From positions 1 to 51,264 of IMG/VR virus record IMGVR_UViG_3300009181_000105: a stretch of 51,264 nucleotides of DNA; one strand, written 5' to 3'. The DNA is from a virus. The stretch's first letter is position 1, and the number at the start of each line of letters is the position of its first letter. The translations under genes were made by a program, and so were the position numbers. Under the pieces are notes generated by a model. The model made no database searches and had not been told where the DNA came from. It saw only the letters and a list, made by a program, of their open reading frames with translations. Shown one piece after another: positions 7,743-15,953 of the stretch.

Positions 7743-8159
7743 TTAGTAGGTGCTATCTACGCCGCTATTAAAGTCAGGTGCTTGTCTTCCCATAACTGAA
7801 GGGATGATTCGTGCATTCGCCATTGTTGCGCCTGCTTCGCTGTTAATTGGTGCAGGCATCTTTGCAGTAATACGGTGCTGTGCACCCTTGTACTCAACGT
7901 TCTGACGGTTTGCTTTGTTCATGATTGTTGGATCGCCAGCCTGTGTGTTCTTCTTTGGCATTAACTTTCCAGCAACTGGTGTTGCACTTGGTGCAGTAAA
8001 GCCACCTGCTGCGCTACCCATGTAGGCACGTGCGCCAGTAGCCACAATTTGCTCTGGTGTTATGTTATCTTTCATTTTTTTACCTACCGATTCATGATGG
8101 TTTGAAGGTGCGCCCATGCGACGACGCATTGCGTGACCCATATCTGTCCAATTAGCCAT
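7743..8159 (-). CDS. Hypothetical protein (138 aa)
   Basis: Basic N-terminus (MANWTDMGHAMRRRMG) followed by Ala/Gly/Thr-rich sequence and a KMKDNITPEQIVATGARAYMG helix. A clear AAGGAG ribosome site precedes the ATG. It is the first of the block of unknown genes after the SpoVS-like gene. No family recognised. Confidence 0.55.
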   Translation of the reverse strand: MANWTDMGHAMRRRMGAPSNHHESVGKKMKDNITPEQIVATGARAYMGSAAGGFTAPSATPVAGKLMPKKNTQAGDPTIMNKANRQNVEYKGAQHRITAKMPAPINSEAGATMANARIIPSVMGRQAPDFNSGVDSTY

Positions 8160-8196
8160 GTTGACTCCTTAATCTATGTACAAGGATACGTCTGTT

Positions 8197-8490
8197 TTAG
8201 TTGGCTGTAATAGCAAACACAATGGCGCTAATCTCACCGTCACGAGACTCGATAGTGGTAAATCCTGGAATACAGGATAGATCCATACCTCGTGGGGCTA
8301 CATAACCTCTGGCGATTGCAATTGCTTTAACTGCTTGGTTTACTGCTCCTGCACCTACAGCACGAAGTTTTACTTCTTTCTTGTCGTAGATTGCGTGAGC
8401 AATTGCTGAGGCGACGCTCTGAGGGTTAGAGGAGGCGCTGACACGTAGAAACGGTTCTTCAGCAGAAATATGCGATGTTGATTCTGTCAC
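8197..8490 (-). CDS. SpoVS-like protein
   Basis: A 97-residue protein. Residues ~14-95 match the SpoVS family closely: LRVSASSNPQSVA, a KLRAVGAGAVNQAVKAIAIARGYVAP core (split by position 41-66) and LSCIPGF. Bacillus SpoVS is a small Alba-like nucleic-acid-binding protein affecting sporulation and septation, and homologues occur in many actinophages. Its role in the phage is not known; RNA or DNA binding is likely. The start is GTG at 8490, with AAAGGA about 9 bases upstream lying inside the 3' arm of a hairpin (8501-8537), so translation may be controlled by structure. Confidence 0.9.
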   Translation of the reverse strand: MTESTSHISAEEPFLRVSASSNPQSVASAIAHAIYDKKEVKLRAVGAGAVNQAVKAIAIARGYVAPRGMDLSCIPGFTTIESRDGEISAIVFAITAN

Positions 8491-8500
8491 AATTATTAGT

Positions 8501-8537
8501 CCTTTGGTTCGATGTGGTGTGCGCTCCTAACCAAAGG
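8501..8537 (-). promoter_or_regulatory. Hairpin covering the ribosome site of the SpoVS-like gene
   Basis: A perfect 9-bp inverted repeat (CCTTTGGTT / AACCAAAGG) with a 19-base loop lies in the 53-base gap between the RuvC-like and SpoVS-like genes. In the minus-strand RNA the 3' arm contains the AAAGG ribosome site of the GTG start at 8490. No U-tract follows, so it is not a normal terminator. The loop carries an AGGAG, an alternative ribosome-like sequence. Sequestration of the start is inference. Confidence 0.6.
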
Positions 8538-8543
8538 GTAAGG

Positions 8544-9131
8544 CTAAAGTCGTGCTTGGTCTCGGTATTTAGGGTCCTCAATTTGTTTGGCTACTGCTTC
8601 CTCAATTTTATCAATCGCAGTTTTTCCAGCAAGCCTTCCTAGAGCGTAGGCATCTGCAGCATTGTCATCATTGAACTCAATGCCCCATCTCTTATAGATT
8701 TGCATCAACATCTCTTGTTTTTTGGCGTTTCCTTTGCCTGCTGCATACTTCTTGAGTGTCATTGGTGGAATCTTTAATGGATAGCGACAATTCTCATCTT
8801 CACCAAAGTAGTCATAGATTGCCATCTTTACTACAGCAGCCAACTCACCAAGGACAAGGGCTGAGTGACTAGCAAGTACTGATCCTTCCATTGCTATGTC
8901 TACAATCCCGTGACCATCAGATACATAGTCGAGGGTGTCTATTAGCCACTGACGAATATCTACTAGCCGTTCAATACCAAAATACGGAGACTTGTATACC
9001 CAGGTTATGTGTTTCTCTGGCTCTGCAATACTTACTGCAGACAAAGCAAACCCCGTTAACGATTGGTCAATACCAATCGCAACGAGGACTTGCTCTGCTG
9101 TTAAACCGCCATCAAATAACTTTGTTGGCAC
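8544..9131 (-). CDS. RuvC-like Holliday junction resolvase
   Basis: A 195-residue RNase H-fold nuclease. AIGIDQSLTG (19-27) holds the first catalytic Asp (D22), AMEGS (80-84) the Glu, and FNDDNAADAYALG (153-165) the C-terminal acidic pair. Spacing and the LKKYAAGKGNAKKQEM stretch between them (127-141) are typical of phage RuvC-like resolvases, which resolve branched DNA before packaging. The start is GTG at 9131, overlapping the DUF6378 gene by 20 bases with no strong ribosome site. I see no better start. Confidence 0.85.
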   Translation of the reverse strand: MPTKLFDGGLTAEQVLVAIGIDQSLTGFALSAVSIAEPEKHITWVYKSPYFGIERLVDIRQWLIDTLDYVSDGHGIVDIAMEGSVLASHSALVLGELAAVVKMAIYDYFGEDENCRYPLKIPPMTLKKYAAGKGNAKKQEMLMQIYKRWGIEFNDDNAADAYALGRLAGKTAIDKIEEAVAKQIEDPKYRDQARL

Positions 9132-9405
9132 GGAGGTTTCTTTCTTCTATGACCATCTCAATGGTCCCAAGATAACCTGCCCCGTCAGTCAAGTTATCTC
9201 TCTTGTGCCTGTATGACTCTCGTGCAATTTTTACCCATGCCATTGCTAGTCCCACTTGTTCTTCAGTAATATCAATACCGAAAATAACTTCCCAACCCTT
9301 TTTAATTCGGTTGAAGTTGTCAAGTGGGTGGTCATAGGTGTAGTTACGATCCCCATTTATTAACTCATCTGCTTCTTGCAGAATGTTTTTATGGGAGTCG
9401 GACAT
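9112..9405 (-). CDS. DUF6378-type phage protein
   Basis: A 97-residue protein. The motif ILQEADELINGDRNYTYDHP followed by DNFNRI, a helix, VKIARE, HKRDNLTDGAGYLG is the pattern I know as DUF6378, a common phage family of unknown function. The start at 9405 (MSDSHKN) is preceded by CAGGAAAG; a longer reading to 9438 would overlap the protease gene by 50 bases. Even so the overlap with the protease gene is 17 bases. Confidence 0.75.
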   Translation of the reverse strand: MSDSHKNILQEADELINGDRNYTYDHPLDNFNRIKKGWEVIFGIDITEEQVGLAMAWVKIARESYRHKRDNLTDGAGYLGTIEMVIEERNLRANKVI

Positions 9406-10288
9406 ACTTTCCTGTCTGAAATTCATTCTTGGCATCAATAGTTGTAGCCATTAATGCATTGAAGGTCTCATCAAAGGTTGCTTTTCTATTCAGTAACCAC
9501 CAACCAGCAAACGCTGCTGTTGCTCCTGAGGTACCAGTAGTGAACTTGGTTGTTCCATCTAACTGCATCGCATTCCAACGACCGTTTAAAAAGAAATCAG
9601 TCTGTCCTTGTGCGCCGTTGCTATAACGTGCAATGTAAGGAGCAGCCTTTGAATCGTACTCAATTGGTTCTGAACCTGGCCATGGATTATCTGTTGCTCC
9701 AACGGAGACTGCGTCAGACAAGCATGCTGGTGAGAACACGTTCGTGCGATTCTTATCGTTACCAACTGCAGTGATCAATGGAACATGTGCTGCCTTAAGC
9801 GTTGCAATGCTTGCAGCCATTCCTTCTGGGACTTTACACCCAGGAAATACTGCGCCTTGTGCAAGGCTAACAACTGCAATGTTGTACTTGACTCGATTGG
9901 CAACAACCCAGTTGAGTGCATTCTGCACATCTTCCATTGAATAGAACCCTGGGGTACCTGATGGAGATATACCTACAATACGAATAGGAATAACTTTTGC
10001 TGTTGGGTTAAAGCGAAGAACCAAGGAGACCATCTGAGTTCCGTGGTTAAGTGCTTTGTCCTTTGTTACTGGAATATTGGCAGCGCCAGATCCCTCCATC
10101 GTCATCTTTCCATTAGGACATTTGTAGGAAGTTACTATGCAAACTTCGTACGAGATGCTGTCCTTGAATAGAGATGTGTTAGTACCAGTGTCAATAACTA
10201 CAACTGCTGGTGCTACCTCTGCGTGTACTGGTACCGCCGTGGTACCAAGTACCGTAATTGATATAAATAGTGTAAGTAATTTTTTCAT
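9389..10288 (-). CDS. Secreted subtilisin-like serine protease (S8)
   Basis: A 299-residue protein with an N-terminal signal peptide (Lys-Lys, hydrophobic core, probable cleavage after VHA at 23) and a compact subtilase domain. The triad is visible: Asp33 in VVVIDTG, His82 in NHGTQM, Ser254 in GTSGATAA. Asn177 in AVGND fits the oxyanion position. Subtilases cleave proteins outside the cytoplasm. There is no long propeptide, because the Asp motif begins just after the signal. It is inserted between replication genes with ATGA coupling at 10288, so it is co-transcribed with them. A role in cleaving envelope or competitor proteins, or in lysis, is inference. Confidence 0.85.
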   Translation of the reverse strand: MKKLLTLFISITVLGTTAVPVHAEVAPAVVVIDTGTNTSLFKDSISYEVCIVTSYKCPNGKMTMEGSGAANIPVTKDKALNHGTQMVSLVLRFNPTAKVIPIRIVGISPSGTPGFYSMEDVQNALNWVVANRVKYNIAVVSLAQGAVFPGCKVPEGMAASIATLKAAHVPLITAVGNDKNRTNVFSPACLSDAVSVGATDNPWPGSEPIEYDSKAAPYIARYSNGAQGQTDFFLNGRWNAMQLDGTTKFTTGTSGATAAFAGWWLLNRKATFDETFNALMATTIDAKNEFQTGKYVRLP

Positions 10289-10773
10289 GTGTTGAACTTA
10301 TCCTTTCGTCCCGTTCGTACGTCATTAGTTCGACGAGTGATTTCTCTGGATACCAACGCCACATCACGTTCAAAGTTGTTGTACACAACCTCTAACATTT
10401 TGCGGTACGCATAGGCACTCATATAACGCTCCTCCACGTCCATGAAGTCTGGATCAGCCATCACCTGAGCCTTCATCATGGTCACCCGTTCACCCTTAAC
10501 CTTACTGGTGTCTTTCATAATCAGCAACTTTGCCTCAAGCATGTCTCGGCGTTTTTCAAGCACCTTCTCGTCTACCTGTGACGCGGCTAACTGTCCCGCC
10601 ACAAAGTTAGACCAGGCTGTCAAGCGTGTGAACAAGGCGCTGAGTTCATCGCTCTCCAGTAGGGAGATGTCTTTGGGCATGGGTGGCTGCTTATCTTGTT
10701 CAGGCCACAGATTTATGTTCTGTGCCTTCATCTTATCCACAGCCTGCTTTGATCCATCACCTAGATTTATCAT
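10285..10773 (-). CDS. Helical hypothetical protein paired with Cas4-like nuclease (162 aa)
   Basis: Almost entirely alpha-helical. ELSALFTRLTAWSNFVAGQL near residues 44-63 precedes a long charged coiled coil, and the Arg/Lys-rich C-terminus ends ITRRTNDVRTGRKDK. Located directly after the Cas4-like gene with TAATG coupling. I recall such a pair in actinophages but know no function; a role in recombination with the nuclease is a guess from context. Confidence 0.55.
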   Translation of the reverse strand: MINLGDGSKQAVDKMKAQNINLWPEQDKQPPMPKDISLLESDELSALFTRLTAWSNFVAGQLAASQVDEKVLEKRRDMLEAKLLIMKDTSKVKGERVTMMKAQVMADPDFMDVEERYMSAYAYRKMLEVVYNNFERDVALVSREITRRTNDVRTGRKDKFNT

Positions 10774-11618
10774 TAGTCCTCAATCTGGTTGCACTGTTTA
10801 CAACCGTCCTCGCTAACATTACATAGAGGCATGACACCAGCATCAACTGCCTTGTTAATCTTTTCTGCTATAAAGAAGATCCTATCAACGGTGTCGTAAT
10901 CAGCCTTGATGATGAACTCTTTGTAGTCTTGATCGGCTTTCAATTCATAAAGGAAAACAATCTCATTCGGAGCATCATCTCCAAACATACGCTTGGCAAG
11001 TTCTAGATACATCTGTCCCTGTAACAAGTGAGTACGAAATGGTCTGCGGATATTCTTCCACGCTTTTGTTACATCTCCGTCAGCATCGTACAAAAGATCA
11101 GGTGCTTCAAAACGAAAAGTTCCTGCACCAATAGATTTGATCTCAATCAAGAAGTCATTACCTAATCCCTTTACCCAACCATCTGTATGACCTGCAATAC
11201 GCAACGACTCATCTACAAGATGTACTTCATCATACTTAAGAGTTTTAGTAGTGCAATACTGACACATAGCAGGTGATAGACCAGAGGTTATTTTCTTACA
11301 TACAACACACTTAAAGTCACCCCACATATGTCCCATGTCATAGATGCGACCCTGCCACTTCTCATGGATAAAGTGACCCTCATCAAAGATGTTCTGTAGT
11401 CTTAGGTTAGGGTTATCTTGTTTCTTCTTTCCACCTGTAAGTAAGTAGTAAGAATATCGATGACAGAAGTCAGACTTAATCATTTCTGATGGGTGAAGAA
11501 CTGTTGTGCTTCGATCACCTGGGGTCTTCTTCATAAGGTGACGTTCAATAGGACCAATAAGGCGTGTATCTGCCTTCTTAGTATCTAAATACTTTTGAAG
11601 ATCTGTCTTACTAGCCAT
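10773..11618 (-). CDS. Cas4/RecB-like PD-(D/E)XK exonuclease
   Basis: A 281-residue nuclease. GHTDGW (143-148, D146) and FLIEIKSIG (156-164, E159 and K161) form the PD-(D/E)XK core. FCHRYSYYLLTG (51-62) and GHFIHEKWQGRIY (81-93) are the typical upstream helices. Four cysteines (C104, C107, C119, C122) form a zinc ribbon, and a further Cys set at the C-terminus (CNVSEDGCKQC) could add the Fe-S-type site of Cas4. In phages such proteins process DNA ends in recombination. TAATG coupling with WhiB upstream. Confidence 0.85.
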   Translation of the reverse strand: MASKTDLQKYLDTKKADTRLIGPIERHLMKKTPGDRSTTVLHPSEMIKSDFCHRYSYYLLTGGKKKQDNPNLRLQNIFDEGHFIHEKWQGRIYDMGHMWGDFKCVVCKKITSGLSPAMCQYCTTKTLKYDEVHLVDESLRIAGHTDGWVKGLGNDFLIEIKSIGAGTFRFEAPDLLYDADGDVTKAWKNIRRPFRTHLLQGQMYLELAKRMFGDDAPNEIVFLYELKADQDYKEFIIKADYDTVDRIFFIAEKINKAVDAGVMPLCNVSEDGCKQCNQIED

Positions 11619-11959
11619 TAGTATTCCTTATCTATACTGAAAATAAATTCTTCTAGGGTTTGTTTATTTTTTTTATTTTTCTTAAGTTTTTGCCACTTTC
11701 GCATTAAGGCGTTTCGTTCTCGGTGACTAAGTCCTCCCCAGATTCCATGAGGTTCGTCTCGTCTGACGGCATCCCACAAACACTGTGCTCTTACTGGACA
11801 AGGGTTCTTTCCTGTTTCACCAAAACAGAATGCTTTTGCCTTGTTAGCAATCTCTTTGTACTGCTCCTTGTCACGAGGAGGGTAGAAGATATCTGTGTCT
11901 TGGCCTGAGCATCGTGCCTTGTATCTCCATGCGTACTCTGGTTCATCAAAGTCTTCCAT
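11618..11959 (-). CDS. WhiB-family Fe-S transcription regulator
   Basis: A 113-residue protein with the four WhiB cysteines (C17, C45, C54, C60; CPVRAQC between the last three) and the GIWGGLS turn (72-78), followed by a Lys-rich C-terminal DNA-binding tail (KKNKKNKQT). WhiB proteins bind a 4Fe-4S cluster, act with sigma factors and are restricted to Actinobacteria and their phages. This is the strongest host clue in the window. It may redirect host sigma factor use. Overlaps the nuclease gene upstream by 14 bases. Confidence 0.92.
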   Translation of the reverse strand: MEDFDEPEYAWRYKARCSGQDTDIFYPPRDKEQYKEIANKAKAFCFGETGKNPCPVRAQCLWDAVRRDEPHGIWGGLSHRERNALMRKWQKLKKNKKNKQTLEEFIFSIDKEY

Positions 11960-12272
11960 GGTTGTCTAGGTTCTCTCTCATCTCTAGGAAGTCGTCTTCA
12001 AGAAGAATTACGTAGTTCACTCCATCTAGATAAAGGCCAAACACTGGCATCCGTCCATCGAGGATTGCTTCGGTAGTTATCTTCTTCAATTCGTCTGATT
12101 TAATGGTTTTAGTTTTCTTGCCTGTCCACTTGTGTTCAATCAAAAGATCCTCTGATCGAACGTCACCCTTGCGAGACCAAAAAGCCCCAGACGCAGCGTT
12201 GGTAGACCCACCAATTTTTTTAGCAAGTCTCTTCTCGTGCTTCTGGGATTGCTTCTGGCCTTCAGTCTTCAA
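11946..12272 (-). CDS. Holliday-resolvase-like/VRR-NUC-like endonuclease
   Basis: A 108-residue protein: an EKRLAKKIGG helix, then SGAFWSRKGDVRSEDLLIEHKWT (28-50) with D37, E46 and K48. This is the compact PD-(D/E)XK arrangement seen in archaeal Hjc-like and small phage nucleases. It probably cleaves branched or phage-specific DNA. The reading frame has no ATG before the motif; the likely start is TTG at 12272 with GGAAGG upstream. It overlaps the upstream gene by 11 bases and WhiB by 14. Confidence 0.7.
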   Translation of the reverse strand: MKTEGQKQSQKHEKRLAKKIGGSTNAASGAFWSRKGDVRSEDLLIEHKWTGKKTKTIKSDELKKITTEAILDGRMPVFGLYLDGVNYVILLEDDFLEMRENLDNHGRL

Positions 12273-12504
12273 GTTCTATTTTGCCTTCCTCGTAACCTTC
12301 AATCAATCTAGGTACAAGAAAAAATAGTGCTTCTCTCCAGAAACAAGTACCGCAACCACAGAATAGTTCTCCTGACAATGTCTCAGGAATTACATCTTCA
12401 GTACCATCCCAGACTGCTTCAAAAAGCATGTCAGTGTAATCTTCTACGCCTTTCTCTAGTACTTGTGCCCAGTTTTCATCATTTACAACAAACTTCTTAG
12501 TCAT
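12262..12504 (-). CDS. Small hypothetical protein with CxCxxC (80 aa)
   Basis: The start at 12504 (MTKKFVV) follows GGAGGAAAGCG and overlaps the end of recA by 8 bases; a longer reading to 12540 is less likely. Acidic protein with FCGCGTCFW near residue 48, a possible metal knuckle. No family recognised. Placed between recA and the Hjc-like nuclease. Confidence 0.6.
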   Translation of the reverse strand: MTKKFVVNDENWAQVLEKGVEDYTDMLFEAVWDGTEDVIPETLSGELFCGCGTCFWREALFFLVPRLIEGYEEGKIELED

Positions 12505-13543
12505 CGCTTTCCTCCGCCATTGGTAGGTCTGATGTTTCAAATACTAACTTTTGGATCTGTTCTTTTAAATCAACTTCTTCACGAATACTTGCAATAACTG
12601 GATCAATACCTTGCCACTTACGTTCACCAAAGTAATACCAGCCACCCTTGCGTTGGATAATCTCCTTTACAACTGCAAGTGATGCAACTTCTTTTGCAAA
12701 GTCATACTCACCAGCAGCACAGTCTCCACCATCTGCAAAGTAAAAGTCAAAGTATGCAACTCGTTGTGGCGGTGCAGTCTTGTTCTTTAATGTACGAACT
12801 TTGATGCGTTGTCCTATACGATTCTTATTACCGCTAGGACCAATCTCAATCCATTCATCGCGGCGAATCTCACAACGAGTAAAGAATGCATAGTTCTTTC
12901 CTTCACCACCAGGGGTTGTGCGTGGGTCTCCATGCATCACACCGATCTTCATGCGGTACTGGTTAATTATGAGACCGAGCACTGGACGTTCATCCTCAAC
13001 CAAACTGCGCTTGATTGCAGAACCAACTACACGAAAGAACTTGTTGGTCAAGAGTGCTCCTCTTCCAACAGTCATTTCATTCATGTCCTTCTCCATTTCG
13101 GGGGCTGGTGAAAGGGCAGGAAGGGAGTCAATAACAATGGCATCTACTGACTTTGATTCGGCGAACTGTATAACGGCTTGATAAGCCTCTTCCATGATGT
13201 TTGTTTCAATAACAATGACGCGGCTTGTGTCTACTCCACACATTTCTGCATACTCTGGTACCCACTGCTCTGCAGCAACCCAGACAGTTGTGTGATCTTC
13301 TTTTAAGGCTTGATTTGCTGCGATTGTTTTAAGCGCAACCGCTGTCTTTCCATGCGATGGTTCGCCAATGAGTTCATTCCATTGATTACCAGGGAACCCA
13401 CCACCAAGAACATAGTCAAGAGTGGTAGAACCACTAGTAATACGAGGAATAAGGTCAGACCGAATGTCAGACGCAATAACCACCACATTATTGCCAAACT
13501 TTTTGTTAAGGGCAGCAACAATCTTGCGGGCTTCATCATTCAT
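12497..13543 (-). CDS. recA: RecA/UvsX recombinase
   Basis: A 348-residue RecA-fold ATPase. Walker A is GEPSHGKT (60-67), Walker B lies in DAIVIDSLPAL (134-144), and there is the RecA-type QYRMKIGVMHGDPRTTPGG stretch (residues ~196-214). Length and motif order fit bacterial RecA and phage UvsX. It would drive strand exchange in replication and repair with the SSB, polymerase and resolvases encoded around it. An acidic C-terminal tail (MAEESDD) is typical. Confidence 0.93.
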   Translation of the reverse strand: MNDEARKIVAALNKKFGNNVVVIASDIRSDLIPRITSGSTTLDYVLGGGFPGNQWNELIGEPSHGKTAVALKTIAANQALKEDHTTVWVAAEQWVPEYAEMCGVDTSRVIVIETNIMEEAYQAVIQFAESKSVDAIVIDSLPALSPAPEMEKDMNEMTVGRGALLTNKFFRVVGSAIKRSLVEDERPVLGLIINQYRMKIGVMHGDPRTTPGGEGKNYAFFTRCEIRRDEWIEIGPSGNKNRIGQRIKVRTLKNKTAPPQRVAYFDFYFADGGDCAAGEYDFAKEVASLAVVKEIIQRKGGWYYFGERKWQGIDPVIASIREEVDLKEQIQKLVFETSDLPMAEESDD

Positions 13544-13933
13544 TTAGTCTACTCTCCCGATAATTCCTTGTGGGTTCCAATTACTTTGAGTATCATTACC
13601 CATAGCACTCTTAGCACTACCTTCAACTTTTGCACCAGTCAATGATCCATAACGACTTCCTGATTGACTGATGGGATAACCACAGTCGTAGCAACGTGCT
13701 GCAGCCTTCTGTACAGACATGTAGTTTGTTCCACCACACTCTGGGCATGATGCAGTTTGTGATGCGCTCTGTGCTCGTGATGCTGTCTGTTGTGGTTGTT
13801 GAAACTGTGTCATGGGTTGTTGCGAGGGTGGCATTGGGTTATTAACTTGACGAGGTGCCGCAACAGGAACCTGTTGTTGTGGCGCCTGTGGCTGTGCACC
13901 TAGTTGTTTTGCCCACCAGTCTGCATTACTCAC
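13544..13933 (-). CDS. Zinc-ribbon protein with Gln/Pro-rich N-terminus (129 aa)
   Basis: GTG start at 13933 overlaps the polymerase stop as GTGA, with GGGGAGAAG upstream; a start at 13948 is less likely. After SNADWWAKQLG comes a long Gln/Pro low-complexity linker. A zinc ribbon follows, CPECGGTNYM...CYDCGYP. A short C-terminal tail (WNPQGIIGRVD) ends the protein. A single ribbon on a flexible linker between polymerase and RecA suggests a replisome accessory protein; that is inference. Confidence 0.65.
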   Translation of the reverse strand: MSNADWWAKQLGAQPQAPQQQVPVAAPRQVNNPMPPSQQPMTQFQQPQQTASRAQSASQTASCPECGGTNYMSVQKAAARCYDCGYPISQSGSRYGSLTGAKVEGSAKSAMGNDTQSNWNPQGIIGRVD

Positions 13934-15933
13934 TTTGCTTCTCCCCACTTGTTAACTATTTTTACATCTGCAATAAGAGGAACTGTAATCTCTGGTAGGT
14001 GAATACCTTCCATCGACACACGAATTGCTTCGGCTGTCTCTTCTGCTAGATCTTCACGAGCAACGGTAACTAATTCATCGTGGATAGTCAACACGACATT
14101 CACATCTGGCTCATCAGTAAAACAAGAATGTGCTCTAACAATCGCTAATTTCATTAAATCTGCAGCAGATCCTTGAATTACTGTATTAAATGCTTGACGA
14201 TCTGCTCGTGACTTTAGCCCTCTGTCTTGACTCTTTAACTCTGGGATGTAACGACGACGGCCAAAAATGGTTTCCACATATGGTATAGGGGCCTTCCCCG
14301 TTGCCTGTCGAATTACTTTTGCTTTGTACTTAGAGATGTCGTTAAATTGTGCCTCAAAACGAGCCAACAAATCTTTAGCATCTGTAACAGAACAACCAAT
14401 GCTCTGTGCAATCTTCTCTGGGCCAACGCCGTAAGCAATTGATAAAACCAATACCTTTCCAGCCTTACGATCTACCTTCATGGTGTCACCAATAGTGGTG
14501 TAGATATCTCCACCAGCCCTGTAGTTCTCTACCATAATCGGATCACCTGAGAAGGCTGCAATGATGCGTGGTTCAATCTGTGAGTAATCTGCAACAACTA
14601 ACTTGTACCCAGGTGGTGCAATAAACAAGTTACGAATAAGTTTTCCGTACTCTCCGCTACTAGGAATGTTCTGTAGGTTTGGATCACTACTGGAGAAACG
14701 CCCTGTCTCTGCACCGTGTGCTTTAAAGTTTGTATGTACCTTGCCGTTAATCATTAGACTCTTCTTGTCAACGATCTTCTCTTTACCCATAGTGGTACGA
14801 GTAATCTCTCCACCTAGATAAGGCATTACATAAGTTGTCATCAACTTGTTTAGATCTTGATACTCAAGGATTGCATCTACTAGTTCATCTTTTTTGCGGT
14901 AGAACTCCAACGCATCGGAAGACACTGAGTAGTGACGAATTGTCAATGCTTCTGGGTTACTTGCAGCAACCTCTTGTCCCTTTGTAGTTAGAGCAATACG
15001 AATACGAAGGTTAGGACGAATGCCTCTTCCACCTTTTTCCTTAGGTGAAAACAACAACTCCTGTTTTTCTTTCACTGAGTTCATAGAGAATGGTTTACCT
15101 GTTAACTTCCATGCCTTTGCTCGTGCAAGGTCAATGTCCTTCTCAAGACGTTCCTTTAATAGTGTTAGTTCTTTTACATCGATGTTGGCTCCTGAAAGTT
15201 CCATATCACAAAGGGCTGCAACTACATCCATCTCTAGTGCCCATACACGCTTCAAACTTCCCTCTAACCTTGGCTCTAAAGCCTTGTACAACTTCCACGT
15301 TACCTCTGAATCAAACCCAGAGTAGTGAGCAACATCGCTGAAGGAGTGAACCTCAACCATTGCTCCAATACCTTTTTCAACTTTGATCTTGAGTGTTCGT
15401 TCTGCACAGGCAGCAAGTCCTAACATGTTCTTGTTTCTGTTATCAATAATGAAGGAAGCCATCATCGTGTCAAAGAATGGTTTCTTAGGAACTTCTCCAC
15501 GGTAATACTTAGCAATTGATTTCAAATCAAACTTAACGTTGTGACCAATCTTTAATTGATCGCTAAAAAATAAAGGCTTTAACGCTTTGAATACATCTCC
15601 AGGAAGCAGTTGAACTGGTGGTGCATCAAAGACTGGAACCCACTTTGCTTCGTTCTTTGAGTAGTCTGCATCCTTTAACTCTTTACCTGCAGCAAGTTTG
15701 CGTTGACCACTTAACAATAACTCTTTATCCCAATGAAGGAACTCACCATTAGGGTGTCCCATAGGGATTACATCAGTGCGACCTTCTGTCGCTAGTGATA
15801 TCCACATGACATCGTTGACTACAGGTTGGATTCTATTTTCACCAACTGTTTCAACGTCAAATGCAAATGCATCTACCTTGGAGTAAAACTCAACAAGATC
15901 TTTTAACTGTTCTTTGGTTGTAATGATGTTCAT
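13930..15933 (-). CDS. polA: Family A DNA polymerase with 3'-5' exonuclease
   Basis: A 667-residue polymerase. Exonuclease motifs: FDVETVG (25-31), HNVKFDLKS (~130), YSGFDSEV (~205). Polymerase motifs: GRFSSSDPNLQNIP (~415-428) and VVADYSQIEPR (~445-455, motif A), DRKAGKVLVLSIAYG (motif B) and LTIHDELV (~615-622, motif C). It lacks a 5'-3' nuclease domain, as usual for phage replicative Pol A. A strong hairpin lies just upstream (15954-15994), and the ribosome site GAGGG lies between hairpin and ATG. Confidence 0.96.
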   Translation of the reverse strand: MNIITTKEQLKDLVEFYSKVDAFAFDVETVGENRIQPVVNDVMWISLATEGRTDVIPMGHPNGEFLHWDKELLLSGQRKLAAGKELKDADYSKNEAKWVPVFDAPPVQLLPGDVFKALKPLFFSDQLKIGHNVKFDLKSIAKYYRGEVPKKPFFDTMMASFIIDNRNKNMLGLAACAERTLKIKVEKGIGAMVEVHSFSDVAHYSGFDSEVTWKLYKALEPRLEGSLKRVWALEMDVVAALCDMELSGANIDVKELTLLKERLEKDIDLARAKAWKLTGKPFSMNSVKEKQELLFSPKEKGGRGIRPNLRIRIALTTKGQEVAASNPEALTIRHYSVSSDALEFYRKKDELVDAILEYQDLNKLMTTYVMPYLGGEITRTTMGKEKIVDKKSLMINGKVHTNFKAHGAETGRFSSSDPNLQNIPSSGEYGKLIRNLFIAPPGYKLVVADYSQIEPRIIAAFSGDPIMVENYRAGGDIYTTIGDTMKVDRKAGKVLVLSIAYGVGPEKIAQSIGCSVTDAKDLLARFEAQFNDISKYKAKVIRQATGKAPIPYVETIFGRRRYIPELKSQDRGLKSRADRQAFNTVIQGSAADLMKLAIVRAHSCFTDEPDVNVVLTIHDELVTVAREDLAEETAEAIRVSMEGIHLPEITVPLIADVKIVNKWGEAK

Positions 15934-15953
15934 GATCCCTCAATCTTTGTAAT

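Noticed and set aside
10478-10816. 112-codon plus-strand frame opposite the Cas4-associated gene
   Set aside because: Fully covered by well-supported minus-strand genes and Ser-rich as expected for an antisense frame.
11618-11645. About 20-base similarity (ATTCCyTATCTATACTGArAA) between 11623-11643 and 42219-42239 as a possible shared promoter
   Set aside because: The first site lies inside the end of the whiB coding sequence, the match has two differences, and no third full copy was found. Too weak to call.
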